Below are positions 1 to 8,454 of a stretch of 24,215 nt of DNA, one piece after another. The number at the start of each line of letters is the position of its first letter. The first letter of the stretch is position 1. The stretch is from Porticoccaceae bacterium (GTDB lineage Bacteria; Pseudomonadota; Gammaproteobacteria; Pseudomonadales; Porticoccaceae): positions 1 through 24,215 of the forward strand of contig JALRJD010000126.1 of NCBI GenBank assembly GCA_023255165.1, read 5' to 3'. Made by a program: the position numbers and the translations under genes. Below the pieces are notes generated by a model, which made no database searches, was not told the DNA's origin, and saw nothing but the letters and a program-made list of their open reading frames with translations.

Positions 1-3000
1 GTGCTTTTTGTGCTGGATAATTCGGCTAACTGGGATAGCAAGTCAAATGGTGTAACCAAAAATCAGATTATCCATGAAGCACTATTTAAATTTATGGATG
101 CCCTCAAACAGCGCATTGCCGACGACCCGGATTTCTCTGGCATCAATATGGGCATTCTTGTTTATGCCAGTGGTAATTCACCGAAAGGCGGCAAGCCAAT
201 TCAAACCTTCCTTAAGGTCAGTTCCGCCAGCTTAAGTTCAATCAACGCAATTAAAAGCATGCTCTACTGTAATGAGGATGCGTTTAAGGGCGCTGATGCG
301 GCGATAGAACAGCTTGCCTGTGAGACGCAGTTGTCTATGGAATGGGGTGCTGTGGGTTTTGATGAAGATCTGTTTCACGGTTCGGAAAACTTGCCCAAAA
401 CTAATAACGCACCCATGGCTCTTGCCTTTAATGAGGCCTATTTATGGTTTGCAGGCAAAGCCTATGCCGCTGGCAAACAAGATGGCGAGTGGTCTGATTC
501 GAACACCGGTGGCTATGACCCCGATGCCTTTTCCGGCGATAACTATATCAGCCCTATCGATGATCTGGCCTGCGCCAATAACTATATTTTGTTTGTCTCA
601 AATGGCGGCCCCGATAGCGGCGAGAACAATGATGCCGAAACTGCGCTTGACGCTCTTGGTGGAGTTTTTGCCGATGATCCCATCACCATAGTCACCCACG
701 ATAATTTCGAGTCCAATTGGCTGGATGAGTATGCGCGCTATCTATATAACAATGATATTAATGATGATGTTGATGACAAACAGAATGTCTCGGTGTATGC
801 GATCGATGTGTTTGATGCGGTCAATGCAACCGGTGAGCAATATGACCCAAGCAAGGATGCGGGCGATTACAAAGACTTTGGCTTAACCAAGCCTGAGGCC
901 GGTGCCCATGCGCTAATGTACAGCGCCTCGGCCGGTGTAGGTGGTGGTGACTATCTGGTGGCCTCGGATGCCGATAGTCTGGTTGCCGCGCTCAATGATG
1001 TGGTCGATGATATTCTGGAAAAAAACAGTGTCTTTGCCGCGGTCAGTTTGCCGGTTTCGGTGAATATTAAAGGCACTAATGAAAACCAGATCTATATGGG
1101 TATTTTTCGACCCTCGGCGCAGCCTCGCTGGGCCGGCAATCTTAAGCTCTATCAAATTGGCCTCGATGGTATTACCGGCAAACCGATTCTGGTGGATGCC
1201 GATGGCGAGCCGGCAGAGGATACTGCAACCGGTTTTATTGAAACACTGGCACGCAGTTTTTGGACAGCCGACAGCAGCTACTGGACCAATATTCCAACAC
1301 TGTCGGTAAGCCGCGGCTCGGTAACCACCAGCGTCAGCGATGACCCTGATGGTAAAGAGGTGGAGCGCGGTGGCGTGGCCCAGGGGTTGCGGCAGTATGT
1401 GGGCACCGGCCGCACCGTCTATACCTGCACCGGCAGCTGCAGTACTCTGGAAAATTTTAATACCTCAAATACCAACCTGGCCGCGGCGGATTTTGGCGCT
1501 GCCGACTCAACCGAGATGAACAATATTATTAACTGGAGCAAAGGCATTGATCTCGAGAATGCAGACGGCGACAGCCCGGCGGATATCACTAATATTCGTC
1601 CCATGGTTCACGGCGATGTGGTCCATTCACAGCCGGTGGTTATCAACTATGGCGGCACTCTTGGGCCCTGGGTTTTCTACGGTTCCAATGATGGCATGTT
1701 CCACGCGGTTGATGGCGGTCTGGTTGAGAAGACCGAAGACGCCAGCTCCGATGATGGTGAAGAGGCCTGGGCATTTACCGCGCCAGAGCATTTCACCCAG
1801 CTTAAAACACTCTACGACAACGCCACGCTGAGCAATGGTTTTGATGATAAACCCTACTTTTTTGATGGCTCGGTGGGCAGTTATGTGGTCTATAACAGCG
1901 ACAGTGAAGTTACCAGTGCGACGATCTTTTTAACCGCCAGACGCGGCGGCGAACTGCTCTATGCTCTGGATGTCAGCAATCCCAAACTGCCCACTATCAA
2001 ATGGCGCAAAACCTCCACCGATGACGGCTTTACAGAGCTTGGGCAGACCTGGTCAAAGCCGGTGGTAACCAAACTTAAAATCGGCAGCAGCGATAAGGTG
2101 GTGCTGATTATGGGGCTTGGGTATGACCCAGATGTGGATGATGACGGAGCCGCTACGCGGACCCAGGGTCGCGGCGTGATCGTGATTGATGCGGAAACCG
2201 GCGAGGATATCTGGCAGGTGACATCGGGTTCAGTTTCCGGCGAGGCGGGTAAGGTTCTGAGTGAATCCAATATGATTTACAGCGTGCCATCTGATCTGGC
2301 TGTTATTGATCGCGACGGCAATGGTTATTCCGATCGCGTCTATTTTGGCGATACCGGCGGGCAGCTGTGGCGCCTGGATATTGCCAGCACCGATGTCAAT
2401 GACTGGAAAGCGACGCGGCTGTTTAAGTTTGCCACTTCCGGACCGCGCTTTTTAAATTCTCCGGATGTGGTTGAGAGCCCTGATGGCACCTACGATATGG
2501 TTATTATCGGCTCCGGTAATCGCGAAAAGCCTGTCGATACCTCGGTACAGAACTATATGGTGTTCTATCGTGATTATGATCAACACACCACATCGACCTC
2601 AACAAGCGCATTGACGCTTTCAGATTTGGCCGCGGCCACCACCAAGGTCTCGGGTAGCACCGAAGAGTTTGATCCGGACACCGATATCACCACTAACAGC
2701 AAGTTTTTAAAAGGCTGGTATCTAGAGTTGGAGGGCGGTGAAAAAGTGGTGAGTCCGGCACTGACCACCAATCAGGTGGCGACCTTTGCCACCAATATTC
2801 CCGGTCAAAACGATGCCTGCACCGATCTTGGTGAAGCGCGAATCTACAAGATAAACCCCTTTACCGTGGTCGGCAAAGCGCCCGGCGAAAAGAACTATGT
2901 CACGGTTGAGGGTGGTGGCTTTTTACCGCCGCCGGTTGGCTTTACGGTGATCGTTGAGCAGAAGAGCTGTGACGCCGATGGTAACAACTGCACAATAGAA

Positions 3001-3108
3001 GAGAAGGCGGTGAGCGGTGTGATGTTTGGTTTCCACGCCGAAGATACCGAAGGTGAGCCGCTGGGCGTGCGTCGCAGAGTCTGGTGGTATAACAAGCAGG
3101 ATCAATAG
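1..3108 (+). CDS. pilY1: Type IV pilus tip/assembly protein PilY1 (5' end outside window)
   Basis: PilY1 is a large secreted protein at the type IV pilus tip. It acts in pilus extension/retraction balance, adhesion and surface sensing. The visible 1035 residues begin inside a von Willebrand A-like domain: VLFVLDNSAN resembles a MIDAS DxSxS strand, with Asn in the last position. The first base is a window edge, not a start. Residues about 530-880 are the PilY1 C-terminal beta-propeller: MVHGDVVHSQPVV, FYGSNDGMFHAVDGG, FLTARRGGELLYALDVSNP, YFGDTGGQLWRLDIA, VIIGSGNREKP. DRDGNGYSD at 770-778 matches the EF-hand-like calcium loop known in PilY1. The tail has a Cys990-Cys997 pair around an Asp/Asn-rich loop. 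Type IV pilin-like genes would be expected just left of the window. It is convergent with pilR, 31 bp away. Identity is secure; calcium binding is inferred. Confidence 0.93.
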   Translation: MLFVLDNSANWDSKSNGVTKNQIIHEALFKFMDALKQRIADDPDFSGINMGILVYASGNSPKGGKPIQTFLKVSSASLSSINAIKSMLYCNEDAFKGADAAIEQLACETQLSMEWGAVGFDEDLFHGSENLPKTNNAPMALAFNEAYLWFAGKAYAAGKQDGEWSDSNTGGYDPDAFSGDNYISPIDDLACANNYILFVSNGGPDSGENNDAETALDALGGVFADDPITIVTHDNFESNWLDEYARYLYNNDINDDVDDKQNVSVYAIDVFDAVNATGEQYDPSKDAGDYKDFGLTKPEAGAHALMYSASAGVGGGDYLVASDADSLVAALNDVVDDILEKNSVFAAVSLPVSVNIKGTNENQIYMGIFRPSAQPRWAGNLKLYQIGLDGITGKPILVDADGEPAEDTATGFIETLARSFWTADSSYWTNIPTLSVSRGSVTTSVSDDPDGKEVERGGVAQGLRQYVGTGRTVYTCTGSCSTLENFNTSNTNLAAADFGAADSTEMNNIINWSKGIDLENADGDSPADITNIRPMVHGDVVHSQPVVINYGGTLGPWVFYGSNDGMFHAVDGGLVEKTEDASSDDGEEAWAFTAPEHFTQLKTLYDNATLSNGFDDKPYFFDGSVGSYVVYNSDSEVTSATIFLTARRGGELLYALDVSNPKLPTIKWRKTSTDDGFTELGQTWSKPVVTKLKIGSSDKVVLIMGLGYDPDVDDDGAATRTQGRGVIVIDAETGEDIWQVTSGSVSGEAGKVLSESNMIYSVPSDLAVIDRDGNGYSDRVYFGDTGGQLWRLDIASTDVNDWKATRLFKFATSGPRFLNSPDVVESPDGTYDMVIIGSGNREKPVDTSVQNYMVFYRDYDQHTTSTSTSALTLSDLAAATTKVSGSTEEFDPDTDITTNSKFLKGWYLELEGGEKVVSPALTTNQVATFATNIPGQNDACTDLGEARIYKINPFTVVGKAPGEKNYVTVEGGGFLPPPVGFTVIVEQKSCDADGNNCTIEEKAVSGVMFGFHAEDTEGEPLGVRRRVWWYNKQDQ

Positions 3109-3146
3109 CTGGTGCGGATGGCTGGTGCTGATGGCTGGTCTAGTCA
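3108..3146. repeat. Three-copy 13-bp tandem repeat between pilY1 and pilR
   Basis: Units start at 3108, 3121 and 3134. GCTGGTGCGGATG and GCTGGTGCTGATG differ at one base; the third copy, GCTGGTCTAGTCA, has decayed. The array starts on the last base of the pilY1 stop and runs into the pilR stop at 3140-3142. No hairpin terminator is visible between these convergent genes. Confidence 0.75.
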
Positions 3147-4597
3147 TCAATGCCCAATTTTTGCAGCCGATAGCGAATGGAACGAAAACTGATGCCGAGC
3201 TTTTTTGCCGCCTCGGTTTTGTTCCAGCGCGACTTTTCCAGAGTTTCAAGCAGGATCTCTTTTTCCACTTCTTCGAGATGATCGTCCAGGGAGTTGATCT
3301 GCGCCGTCTGGTGTTTCGCGCTGATGTCTTTTGTGGGGTCTTTTGTTGCGGCTGCTTTCGCATGCTCTAGGGGAATATTTTTGTTTCGGCTCTCAATGCC
3401 AGCGCCGTCAATATTACCGTTAACATTACTACTGTCATTACCGCTAGCAGCCTCAGCCACAGTACTGGAACCCAGTTTAAGATCGGCCAGATCAATTCGG
3501 TTGTCTTCACAGAGTGTTGCGGCCCGTTCAAGAATATTTTCCAACTCCCGCACATTGCCTGGGAAGCTGTATTCAAGCAGCGCCTTTAATGCCTGTGTGG
3601 TCAGCTCGATGGGTTTTCCATCCTCGCTGAGTGACTGCAGAATATGCAGTGTCAGCGGCTCTATATCCTCCGGTCGCTGACGCAGGCTGGGCATATGGAT
3701 ATCAATAACATTGAGTCGATAGAACAGGTCGCTGCGAAAGCGCCCGTCAATTACCGCATCCTGAAGGTTTTTATGGGTCGCGCTGATAATCCGCACATCG
3801 ACATCAATCTCATTTTCCGAGCCTACCGGACGAATGCGTTTTTCCTGAATCGCGCGCAGCAGTTTTACCTGCATATCCAGCGGCAGGTCGGCGACTTCAT
3901 CAAGAAATAATGTGCCACCACAGGCGGCCTGAAACAGCCCCTGCTTATCGTCTATTGCGCCGGTAAAACTGCCTTTGCGGTGCCCGAAAAACTCGGACTC
4001 CATTAAATTACTGGCGATTGCGCCACAGTTCACCGGAACAAATGATCCGCCCACCCGCGGGCTCTGTTGATGGATGGATCGCGCCGCCAGTTCCTTACCG
4101 GTGCCGGACTCGCCGCTGATAAACATCGGCGCCTGACTCCGCGCCACCTTGGCAATCTGCTGGCGGATATTTTTCATTAGCTGTGACTGACCGAGCAGCA
4201 GCGGGCAGTTATCCTGATTGTCGTTGTGATCACTGGTTAGCGACAGGGCATTGGTCACCAGCTGGCGCAGTCGGGGCAGCTCCACAGGTTTGGAGAGGAA
4301 ATCAAAGGCGCCCAGTTTTAACGCTTCCACTGCCAGCTCGACATTGCCATAGGCGGTGATAACCGCGATGGGCAGTTGCGGGTGGTGCTTCTGTACCCAG
4401 GCGACCAGATCGAGACCATTGCCATCGGGCAGACGCATATCGGTGAGGCACAGATCAAAGGGGTTTTGTTGCAGTTCGGCCCTGGCTTCATTGACCGTCT
4501 CAACAGCCACTGCGGCAATGCCCATTTTTACCAGTGTCAGCTTGAGAAGTTCGCGCAGATCCAGTTCGTCATCGATGATCAGAACGGTTTTTTCCAT
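3140..4597 (-). CDS. pilR: PilR, NtrC-family sigma-54-dependent response regulator
   Basis: PilR activates pilin transcription with RNA polymerase sigma-54 after phosphorylation by PilS. Numbered from the chosen start (485 aa): receiver domain 1-120 with acidic pocket IDDE, phospho-acceptor Asp53 in LTDMRLPDGNG, and the Lys of LSKPVE. The AAA+ domain has Walker A GESGTGKE (162-169), sigma-54 contact loop GSFTGA (209-214) and Walker B FLDE (Asp233-Glu234). A Fis-type helix-turn-helix occupies about 452-481. An Asn/Ser/Ala-rich linker at about 375-440 joins AAA+ to the DNA-binding domain. I chose the ATG at 4597 because AAGGA lies 9 bases upstream. The ATG at 4606 is also in frame but has that AAGGA almost touching it. 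The gene overlaps the 3' end of pilS, so the two are translationally coupled. The adjacent pilY1 supports the pilus role. Confidence 0.94.
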   Translation of the reverse strand: MEKTVLIIDDELDLRELLKLTLVKMGIAAVAVETVNEARAELQQNPFDLCLTDMRLPDGNGLDLVAWVQKHHPQLPIAVITAYGNVELAVEALKLGAFDFLSKPVELPRLRQLVTNALSLTSDHNDNQDNCPLLLGQSQLMKNIRQQIAKVARSQAPMFISGESGTGKELAARSIHQQSPRVGGSFVPVNCGAIASNLMESEFFGHRKGSFTGAIDDKQGLFQAACGGTLFLDEVADLPLDMQVKLLRAIQEKRIRPVGSENEIDVDVRIISATHKNLQDAVIDGRFRSDLFYRLNVIDIHMPSLRQRPEDIEPLTLHILQSLSEDGKPIELTTQALKALLEYSFPGNVRELENILERAATLCEDNRIDLADLKLGSSTVAEAASGNDSSNVNGNIDGAGIESRNKNIPLEHAKAAATKDPTKDISAKHQTAQINSLDDHLEEVEKEILLETLEKSRWNKTEAAKKLGISFRSIRYRLQKLGIDD

Positions 4598-6245
4598 GTT
4601 CCGCATTCCTTGGCAGCAGCTTGCCCGGATCAGAAAAGACTATCTTGAAGTAACCCTGTCCCGGACTCTTATAAACATAGCTTAGTGTAGCAAAGTTGAT
4701 TTCACAAAGTTCCCGGGCGATATAGAGGCCGAGCCCCACGCCCTGTTGCTCGGTGGTAAAAAAGGGTTCAAAGATTTTGTACCGGTTCTCCTCGGACACT
4801 CCCTCGCCATGATCGTGGATTTTCAGCATCGCCAGATTCATATCCTGCTGGCAGTCAAACTGGATACTGACCCAGGGCAGGCCGGTATTTTTCTCCGAGT
4901 GGCGCAGACCGTTGCTGATTAGATTAACCAGTACCTGTTGCAGTTGACCGCTGTCAAATGGCGCATTGACCAGCTGCGCCGAGCTGTCGATTTCAATGCA
5001 GGGGTTTTTAAATTGATTGCTCTCTTCAATCTGAATTTTGCTCAGCAGACAGTTATCGTAAATATTGACCACTTCAATTTTCGGCGTGCGCTGGCGCGAC
5101 AGTTGCAGGATATCTTTTACCAGCCTATCCATTCTGGTGCTGTGCCTGAGCACCACATTAATTAGTTGTTGCTCCTGCTTAGGCAGATCGGATTCATGCA
5201 GCAGTTGGGCGGCATGGCTGATCGCGCCCAGTGGATTGCGTATTTCATGGGCGATGCTGGAGGTGAGCTGACCAAGGGAACTGTTTTTCAACTGCTGGGC
5301 ATGTTGCGAGAGCGTGCGCGCATCTTCGATAAACAGCACTGTATCGACAATACTGTCGTCATTGCTGTCGTCACAACTGTTGCTGTGTATTTCACTGAAA
5401 CTGAACTGCAGCGGAATATCCGAGCTTCTGCAATGATAGGTTGGCAACTGGCGCTGCGGATTGGCCTTCCAGTCCTGGTAGTAGTAAATCAGTTCGGGCA
5501 TCAACTCCAGTGAGTCATGGCGGGAGAGCAATTTTTGCTCGTCGGTTGCACCCAGCAGCAATGAGGCGCGTTCATTGAGTTGTTCGATTTGAAAGTCGGA
5601 ATCAAAAACAATAATACCGGTGAGCATTTTGTTAAACACCAGATCATTGATATGTTGCAGCCGCGCTGCTATCTGCGCTTCGCTTTTGGCCAGCTCCTGA
5701 ACAACGGTCAGCCGTTTGGCGAGAAAAATAAAAATCACCGCGGTGGCAAACAGCAAAATGCCAAACACGCCACTGCGCACTACCTGGGTCTCATTGCCGC
5801 TGGCGAGCACAAATTCCGACATTGCAATCGAGACCGGAATAAAACTGGCGATAGCGGCAATGGAAAGCGCCAGCCTGGTGCTGAGAAAGGTGCCAGATGC
5901 GGCCACAGTGACCATCAGCAGATAGCCCATGGATCCCGCCAGACCCCCTGAACTGTAGAGCATCAGATTAATGGCGATAACATCGACCAGCAGCATGGCA
6001 AACAACAGAGTTTCGTCGGGCCGCCAACGCAGCACAAAAAACAGCGGCAGTTTGATTAGCGAAGCTGCCAGATAGGCTGCGGCGGTTATGGCAAAAAGAC
6101 TGTTGTCGGTGCTGCCAAAGTAGGTGGGAGCGGATTCCAGAAAGCCCAACCACAGCAGCAGAGCGGCGAGGAAAACCCGGTAGCCGCTGTAGAACTTGAG
6201 TAGTTTGGGTTGTGAGTTGTGATGCTCTGGTATGGCTTCCTGCAT
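4569..6245 (-). CDS. pilS: PilS, membrane sensor histidine kinase for PilR
   Basis: PilS is the inner-membrane kinase that phosphorylates PilR; in Pseudomonas it senses pilin levels in the membrane. Numbering from the chosen start (558 aa): hydrophobic segments fill about 20-175 (roughly six helices), then a PAS-like region at about 195-310 (FNKMLTGIIVFD). The HisKA H-box SSIAHEIRNPLGAISHA has His333. The ATPase domain shows an N-box with Asn441/Asn445 (VNLISNGLRHS), G1 DHGEGV (478-483), F-box IFEPFFTT and G2 GVGLGL (502-507). The ATG at 6245 is preferred because GGAG lies about 9 bases upstream. An in-frame ATG at 6263 has no ribosome binding site. Its end overlaps pilR. The catalytic residues are intact. 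Confidence 0.93.
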   Translation of the reverse strand: MQEAIPEHHNSQPKLLKFYSGYRVFLAALLLWLGFLESAPTYFGSTDNSLFAITAAAYLAASLIKLPLFFVLRWRPDETLLFAMLLVDVIAINLMLYSSGGLAGSMGYLLMVTVAASGTFLSTRLALSIAAIASFIPVSIAMSEFVLASGNETQVVRSGVFGILLFATAVIFIFLAKRLTVVQELAKSEAQIAARLQHINDLVFNKMLTGIIVFDSDFQIEQLNERASLLLGATDEQKLLSRHDSLELMPELIYYYQDWKANPQRQLPTYHCRSSDIPLQFSFSEIHSNSCDDSNDDSIVDTVLFIEDARTLSQHAQQLKNSSLGQLTSSIAHEIRNPLGAISHAAQLLHESDLPKQEQQLINVVLRHSTRMDRLVKDILQLSRQRTPKIEVVNIYDNCLLSKIQIEESNQFKNPCIEIDSSAQLVNAPFDSGQLQQVLVNLISNGLRHSEKNTGLPWVSIQFDCQQDMNLAMLKIHDHGEGVSEENRYKIFEPFFTTEQQGVGLGLYIARELCEINFATLSYVYKSPGQGYFKIVFSDPGKLLPRNAEHGKNRSDHR

Positions 6246-6296
6246 TCTGAACGCTCCATCCATTTGGCGTTTAAAACATTGGGTTAATGCGGTGTT

Positions 6297-6325
6297 GTAG
6301 CAAGTGGTTTAAAAAGTGCTGTCAA
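6297..6325 (-). promoter_or_regulatory. Weak candidate promoter for pilS-pilR
   Basis: On the minus strand a consensus -35 hexamer TTGACA (6320-6325) is followed after 17 bases by TGCTAC (6297-6302), a poor -10. It lies in the 125-bp nadE-pilS spacer. Only the -35 is convincing. Confidence 0.3.
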
Positions 6326-6370
6326 TACGTGCTTTAAATAACTGTGTTAACGAAATGCTTTACTGCGATG

Positions 6371-7207
6371 TTACTGGTCATAAATGGTGGCTATCGGCAA
6401 ACGCTTGTGTTGGGTTTTACGATAAATTTCAATCAATCGTTCCTCGACTTCTGTGGATACAGCGCGGTTTTCCAGAAAGTCGTCTATTTCATCATAGCTC
6501 AGCCCCAGCACATGCTCGTCAGCTTTTTGCGGGCTCAGGCACTCAAGATCGGCAGTGGGAATCTTGACAATCACAGATTCCGGCGCGCCCATGGTGCGTG
6601 CCAGCAGACGAACCTGACGTTTGCTGAGCCCAAAAAGTGGCGCCAGATCGCAGGCGCCATCGCCAAACTTGGTATAGAAGCCGGTAATATTTTCTGCCGA
6701 ATGATCGGTGCCCAGCACCAGGCCACCGAGAATGCCGGCAATCTCATACTGTGAAGCCATGCGCGCGCGGGCCTTGAGGTTGCCCTTGGCAAAATCGGTG
6801 GTGGCGTCGCACTTGGGGTGCAAACCATTGTTCGCCAAGGTGCCGCAGACTTCTTCGTGAATAGCATCTGCGCCGGGTTTGATATTCACCGTCAGGCTAT
6901 GGCTGGGCTTGATAAATGCCAGAGCGGTCTGTGCATCGTCTTCGTCCATCTGCACGCCGTAGGGTAGGCGCACTGCAACAAATTGATAATCTTTGGAGCC
7001 GGTTTCGGCATTCAGTTGTTCGACCGCCAGTTGGGCGAGTCGGCCACAGGTGGATGAGTCGACACCGCCGCTGATGCCGAGCACCAGGGTTTTGCAGCCG
7101 GAGGTGAGCAGCTGGTTTTTGATAAAGTTGGTTCTGCGATCAATCTCGAGATAGGGGTCTATCTCGGGTAGAACCTGCATTTCCTGAATAATATCCGCTT
7201 TGTTCAT
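6371..7207 (-). CDS. nadE: NAD+ synthetase, ammonia-dependent
   Basis: NadE converts deamido-NAD (nicotinic acid adenine dinucleotide) to NAD with ATP and ammonia, the last step of NAD synthesis, in the cytoplasm. The 278 residues match the short ammonia-dependent class (E. coli NadE is about 275 aa). There is no N-terminal glutaminase domain, so it should use free ammonia. Motifs: the PP-loop SGGVDSS at 46-52, NLKARARM at 143-150, GTDHSAEN at 166-173, then TKFGDGACDLAPLFGLSKRQVR. The start is ATG at 7207, with only a weak upstream ribosome binding site. It lies 88 bp after bamD and 125 bp before pilS on the same strand. A shared transcript is possible but no function links these genes. Confidence 0.95.
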   Translation of the reverse strand: MNKADIIQEMQVLPEIDPYLEIDRRTNFIKNQLLTSGCKTLVLGISGGVDSSTCGRLAQLAVEQLNAETGSKDYQFVAVRLPYGVQMDEDDAQTALAFIKPSHSLTVNIKPGADAIHEEVCGTLANNGLHPKCDATTDFAKGNLKARARMASQYEIAGILGGLVLGTDHSAENITGFYTKFGDGACDLAPLFGLSKRQVRLLARTMGAPESVIVKIPTADLECLSPQKADEHVLGLSYDEIDDFLENRAVSTEVEERLIEIYRKTQHKRLPIATIYDQ

Positions 7208-7262
7208 AGGGGTTGAAAGCCGTTTCTGCGATTAAATTCTAGTCAAGCAAACTACTAAATCC

Positions 7263-7310
7263 ACTAGTCGACCAAGCCTTTACTCGATCACGCCTTTACT
7301 CGACCAAGCC
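7263..7310. repeat. Three-copy 16-bp tandem repeat spanning the bamD stop
   Basis: Plus-strand units are ACTAGTCGACCAAGCC (7263), TTTACTCGATCACGCC (7279) and TTTACTCGACCAAGCC (7295). The last two differ at two bases. The bamD stop (7296-7298) is in the third copy, which also encodes the C-terminal Gly-Leu-Val-Glu. The other copies lie just downstream of bamD. Confidence 0.85.
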
Positions 7311-8285
7311 AAAGGTTAACCAACTCCACAGCGAGCGCGATTCTTCCTTTTTCTCACCGTTGCTGCCAATCAAACCGGCATCGCGCACGGAGCGATTATA
7401 AATAGCCCGAGAGTCATAGGCCGGAGGCTGCAGGCGCTCAATTAATCCAAAAGTCACCTTGCTCAGCAGCGCGCTGTTCTCGACCGGGCGTTTGTCGTAA
7501 TCAAAGGCGCCGGACTGATCCAGTGTAGGGTATTCCGGGTAATTGGCAGCCAGCACTTTTACCGCGTTGTCAGACAGCTCCTGCATACCGAGCATTTTGT
7601 AACCCTGAGCCATAACCGCCAGGCCATCTGGCACCGCGGGGGTCTGCTGAAAGTTTTCGACCACAAAGCGGCCGCGATTGGCAGCGGCCAGATAGGCGCC
7701 GCGGGAGAAGTAATAGTTGGCGGCGTGAATCTCGGCACGGGCCAGCTGATTGCGCAGATTGACCAAACGCTTGCGGGCATCCGGTGCGTAGGGGCTTTCC
7801 GGGTAGCGGGTCAGCAGCTCCGACAATGTGCCAAAGGCATTGCGAGCGGTGCCAATATCGCGCATCGAACTGTCGGTGGGCAGGAAGCTGTCAAAGAAGC
7901 CCGACGACTGGGAAATCTCGGAGAGTCCTTTAACATAAAATGCATAATCCACATTGGGGTGCTGAGGGTGCAGGCGGATAAACCGGTCCGCTGACGAGAT
8001 GCTCTCTTCATAGGCGGCTGACTTGAACTGGGCATAGATCAATTCCAGTTGCGCCTGCTCAGCGTATTTGCCAAACGGGAACTGCGACTCGAGAAGTTGC
8101 AGATTGGTAATGGCCATCGACCAGTTGCTAGAGTTAAGGCTGCTCTGAATCTTGTCGTAAAAATCTTTTTCCGTGTAACCGGCGGTTTCGTCTTCCGTTG
8201 TTTCGTCGTCACCCCAGCCCAACCAGGAGCATCCGGAGGTCACAGACAAACTCATAATGAGTAAAATAATTGACGCGATTTTCAT
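7296..8285 (-). CDS. bamD: BamD (ComL/YfiO), outer-membrane protein assembly lipoprotein
   Basis: BamD is the essential lipoprotein of the BAM complex; it binds BamA and helps insert beta-barrel proteins into the outer membrane. With the ATG at 8285 the protein is 329 aa. It starts with a lipoprotein signal peptide, MKIASIILLIMSLSVTSGC, with lipidated Cys19; the -3 residue is Thr, slightly atypical. Tetratricopeptide-like helices follow: FYDKIQSSLNSSNWSMAITNLQLLESQFPFGKYAEQAQLELIYAQFK, then RFIRLHPQHPNVDYAFYVKGL and LLTRYPESPYAPDARKRL. The frame stays open 18 codons upstream, but only 8285 places a signal sequence first. The tail is longer than in E. coli BamD (about 245 aa) and carries two similar motifs, TFGLIE and TFGLVE, the second at the C-terminus. 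It is divergent from rluD, as in many gammaproteobacteria. Confidence 0.94.
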   Translation of the reverse strand: MKIASIILLIMSLSVTSGCSWLGWGDDETTEDETAGYTEKDFYDKIQSSLNSSNWSMAITNLQLLESQFPFGKYAEQAQLELIYAQFKSAAYEESISSADRFIRLHPQHPNVDYAFYVKGLSEISQSSGFFDSFLPTDSSMRDIGTARNAFGTLSELLTRYPESPYAPDARKRLVNLRNQLARAEIHAANYYFSRGAYLAAANRGRFVVENFQQTPAVPDGLAVMAQGYKMLGMQELSDNAVKVLAANYPEYPTLDQSGAFDYDKRPVENSALLSKVTFGLIERLQPPAYDSRAIYNRSVRDAGLIGSNGEKKEESRSLWSWLTFGLVE

Positions 8286-8310
8286 GTAGTATTCCCAGCT
8301 TGAAATGGTG

Positions 8311-8326
8311 TTGGCGCGCACGCCAA
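8311..8326. promoter_or_regulatory. Inverted repeat TTGGCG-N4-CGCCAA in the bamD leader
   Basis: Perfect 6-bp arms (8311-8316 and 8321-8326) are separated by CGCA. The site lies 25-40 bases before the bamD start and just downstream of the candidate bamD promoter. It could be an operator or an RNA hairpin. No protein can be named. Confidence 0.45.
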
Positions 8327-8337
8327 TGTCGAGGTGC

Positions 8338-8366
8338 ATTTAACCACACAGCCTGCGGTAAACCAA
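8338..8366 (-). promoter_or_regulatory. Candidate bamD promoter
   Basis: Minus strand: TTGGTT (8361-8366), a 17-base spacer, then TTAAAT (8338-8343). Hexamer matches are 3/6 and 4/6. Transcription would start near 8331. No sigma-E-like GAACTT box was seen. Confidence 0.35.
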
Positions 8367-8386
8367 TCTGTGCGGCCAATTTAAGC

Positions 8387-8399
8387 TGCTCCGGGAGCA
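8387..8399. promoter_or_regulatory. Inverted repeat TGCTCC-G-GGAGCA between bamD and rluD
   Basis: Two perfect 6-bp arms flank a single base, in the divergent bamD-rluD region. This is the geometry of a dimeric regulator site, but the sequence matches none I recognise. Confidence 0.35.
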
Positions 8400-8454
8400 T
8401 CGGGCAGACAAACCACAATTATTAAACCGATATTCTTAATCAGGGCAGTATTCA

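Noticed and set aside
4611..4630. TGGCAGCAGCTTGC resembling a sigma-54 promoter near pilR
   Set aside because: The GG-to-GC spacing is 9 rather than the required 10 bases, and it lies inside pilS pointing away from any gene start.
8286..8454. Sigma-E promoter for bamD
   Set aside because: No GAACTT-like box with a TCTGA/TCAAA partner could be found on the bamD strand.
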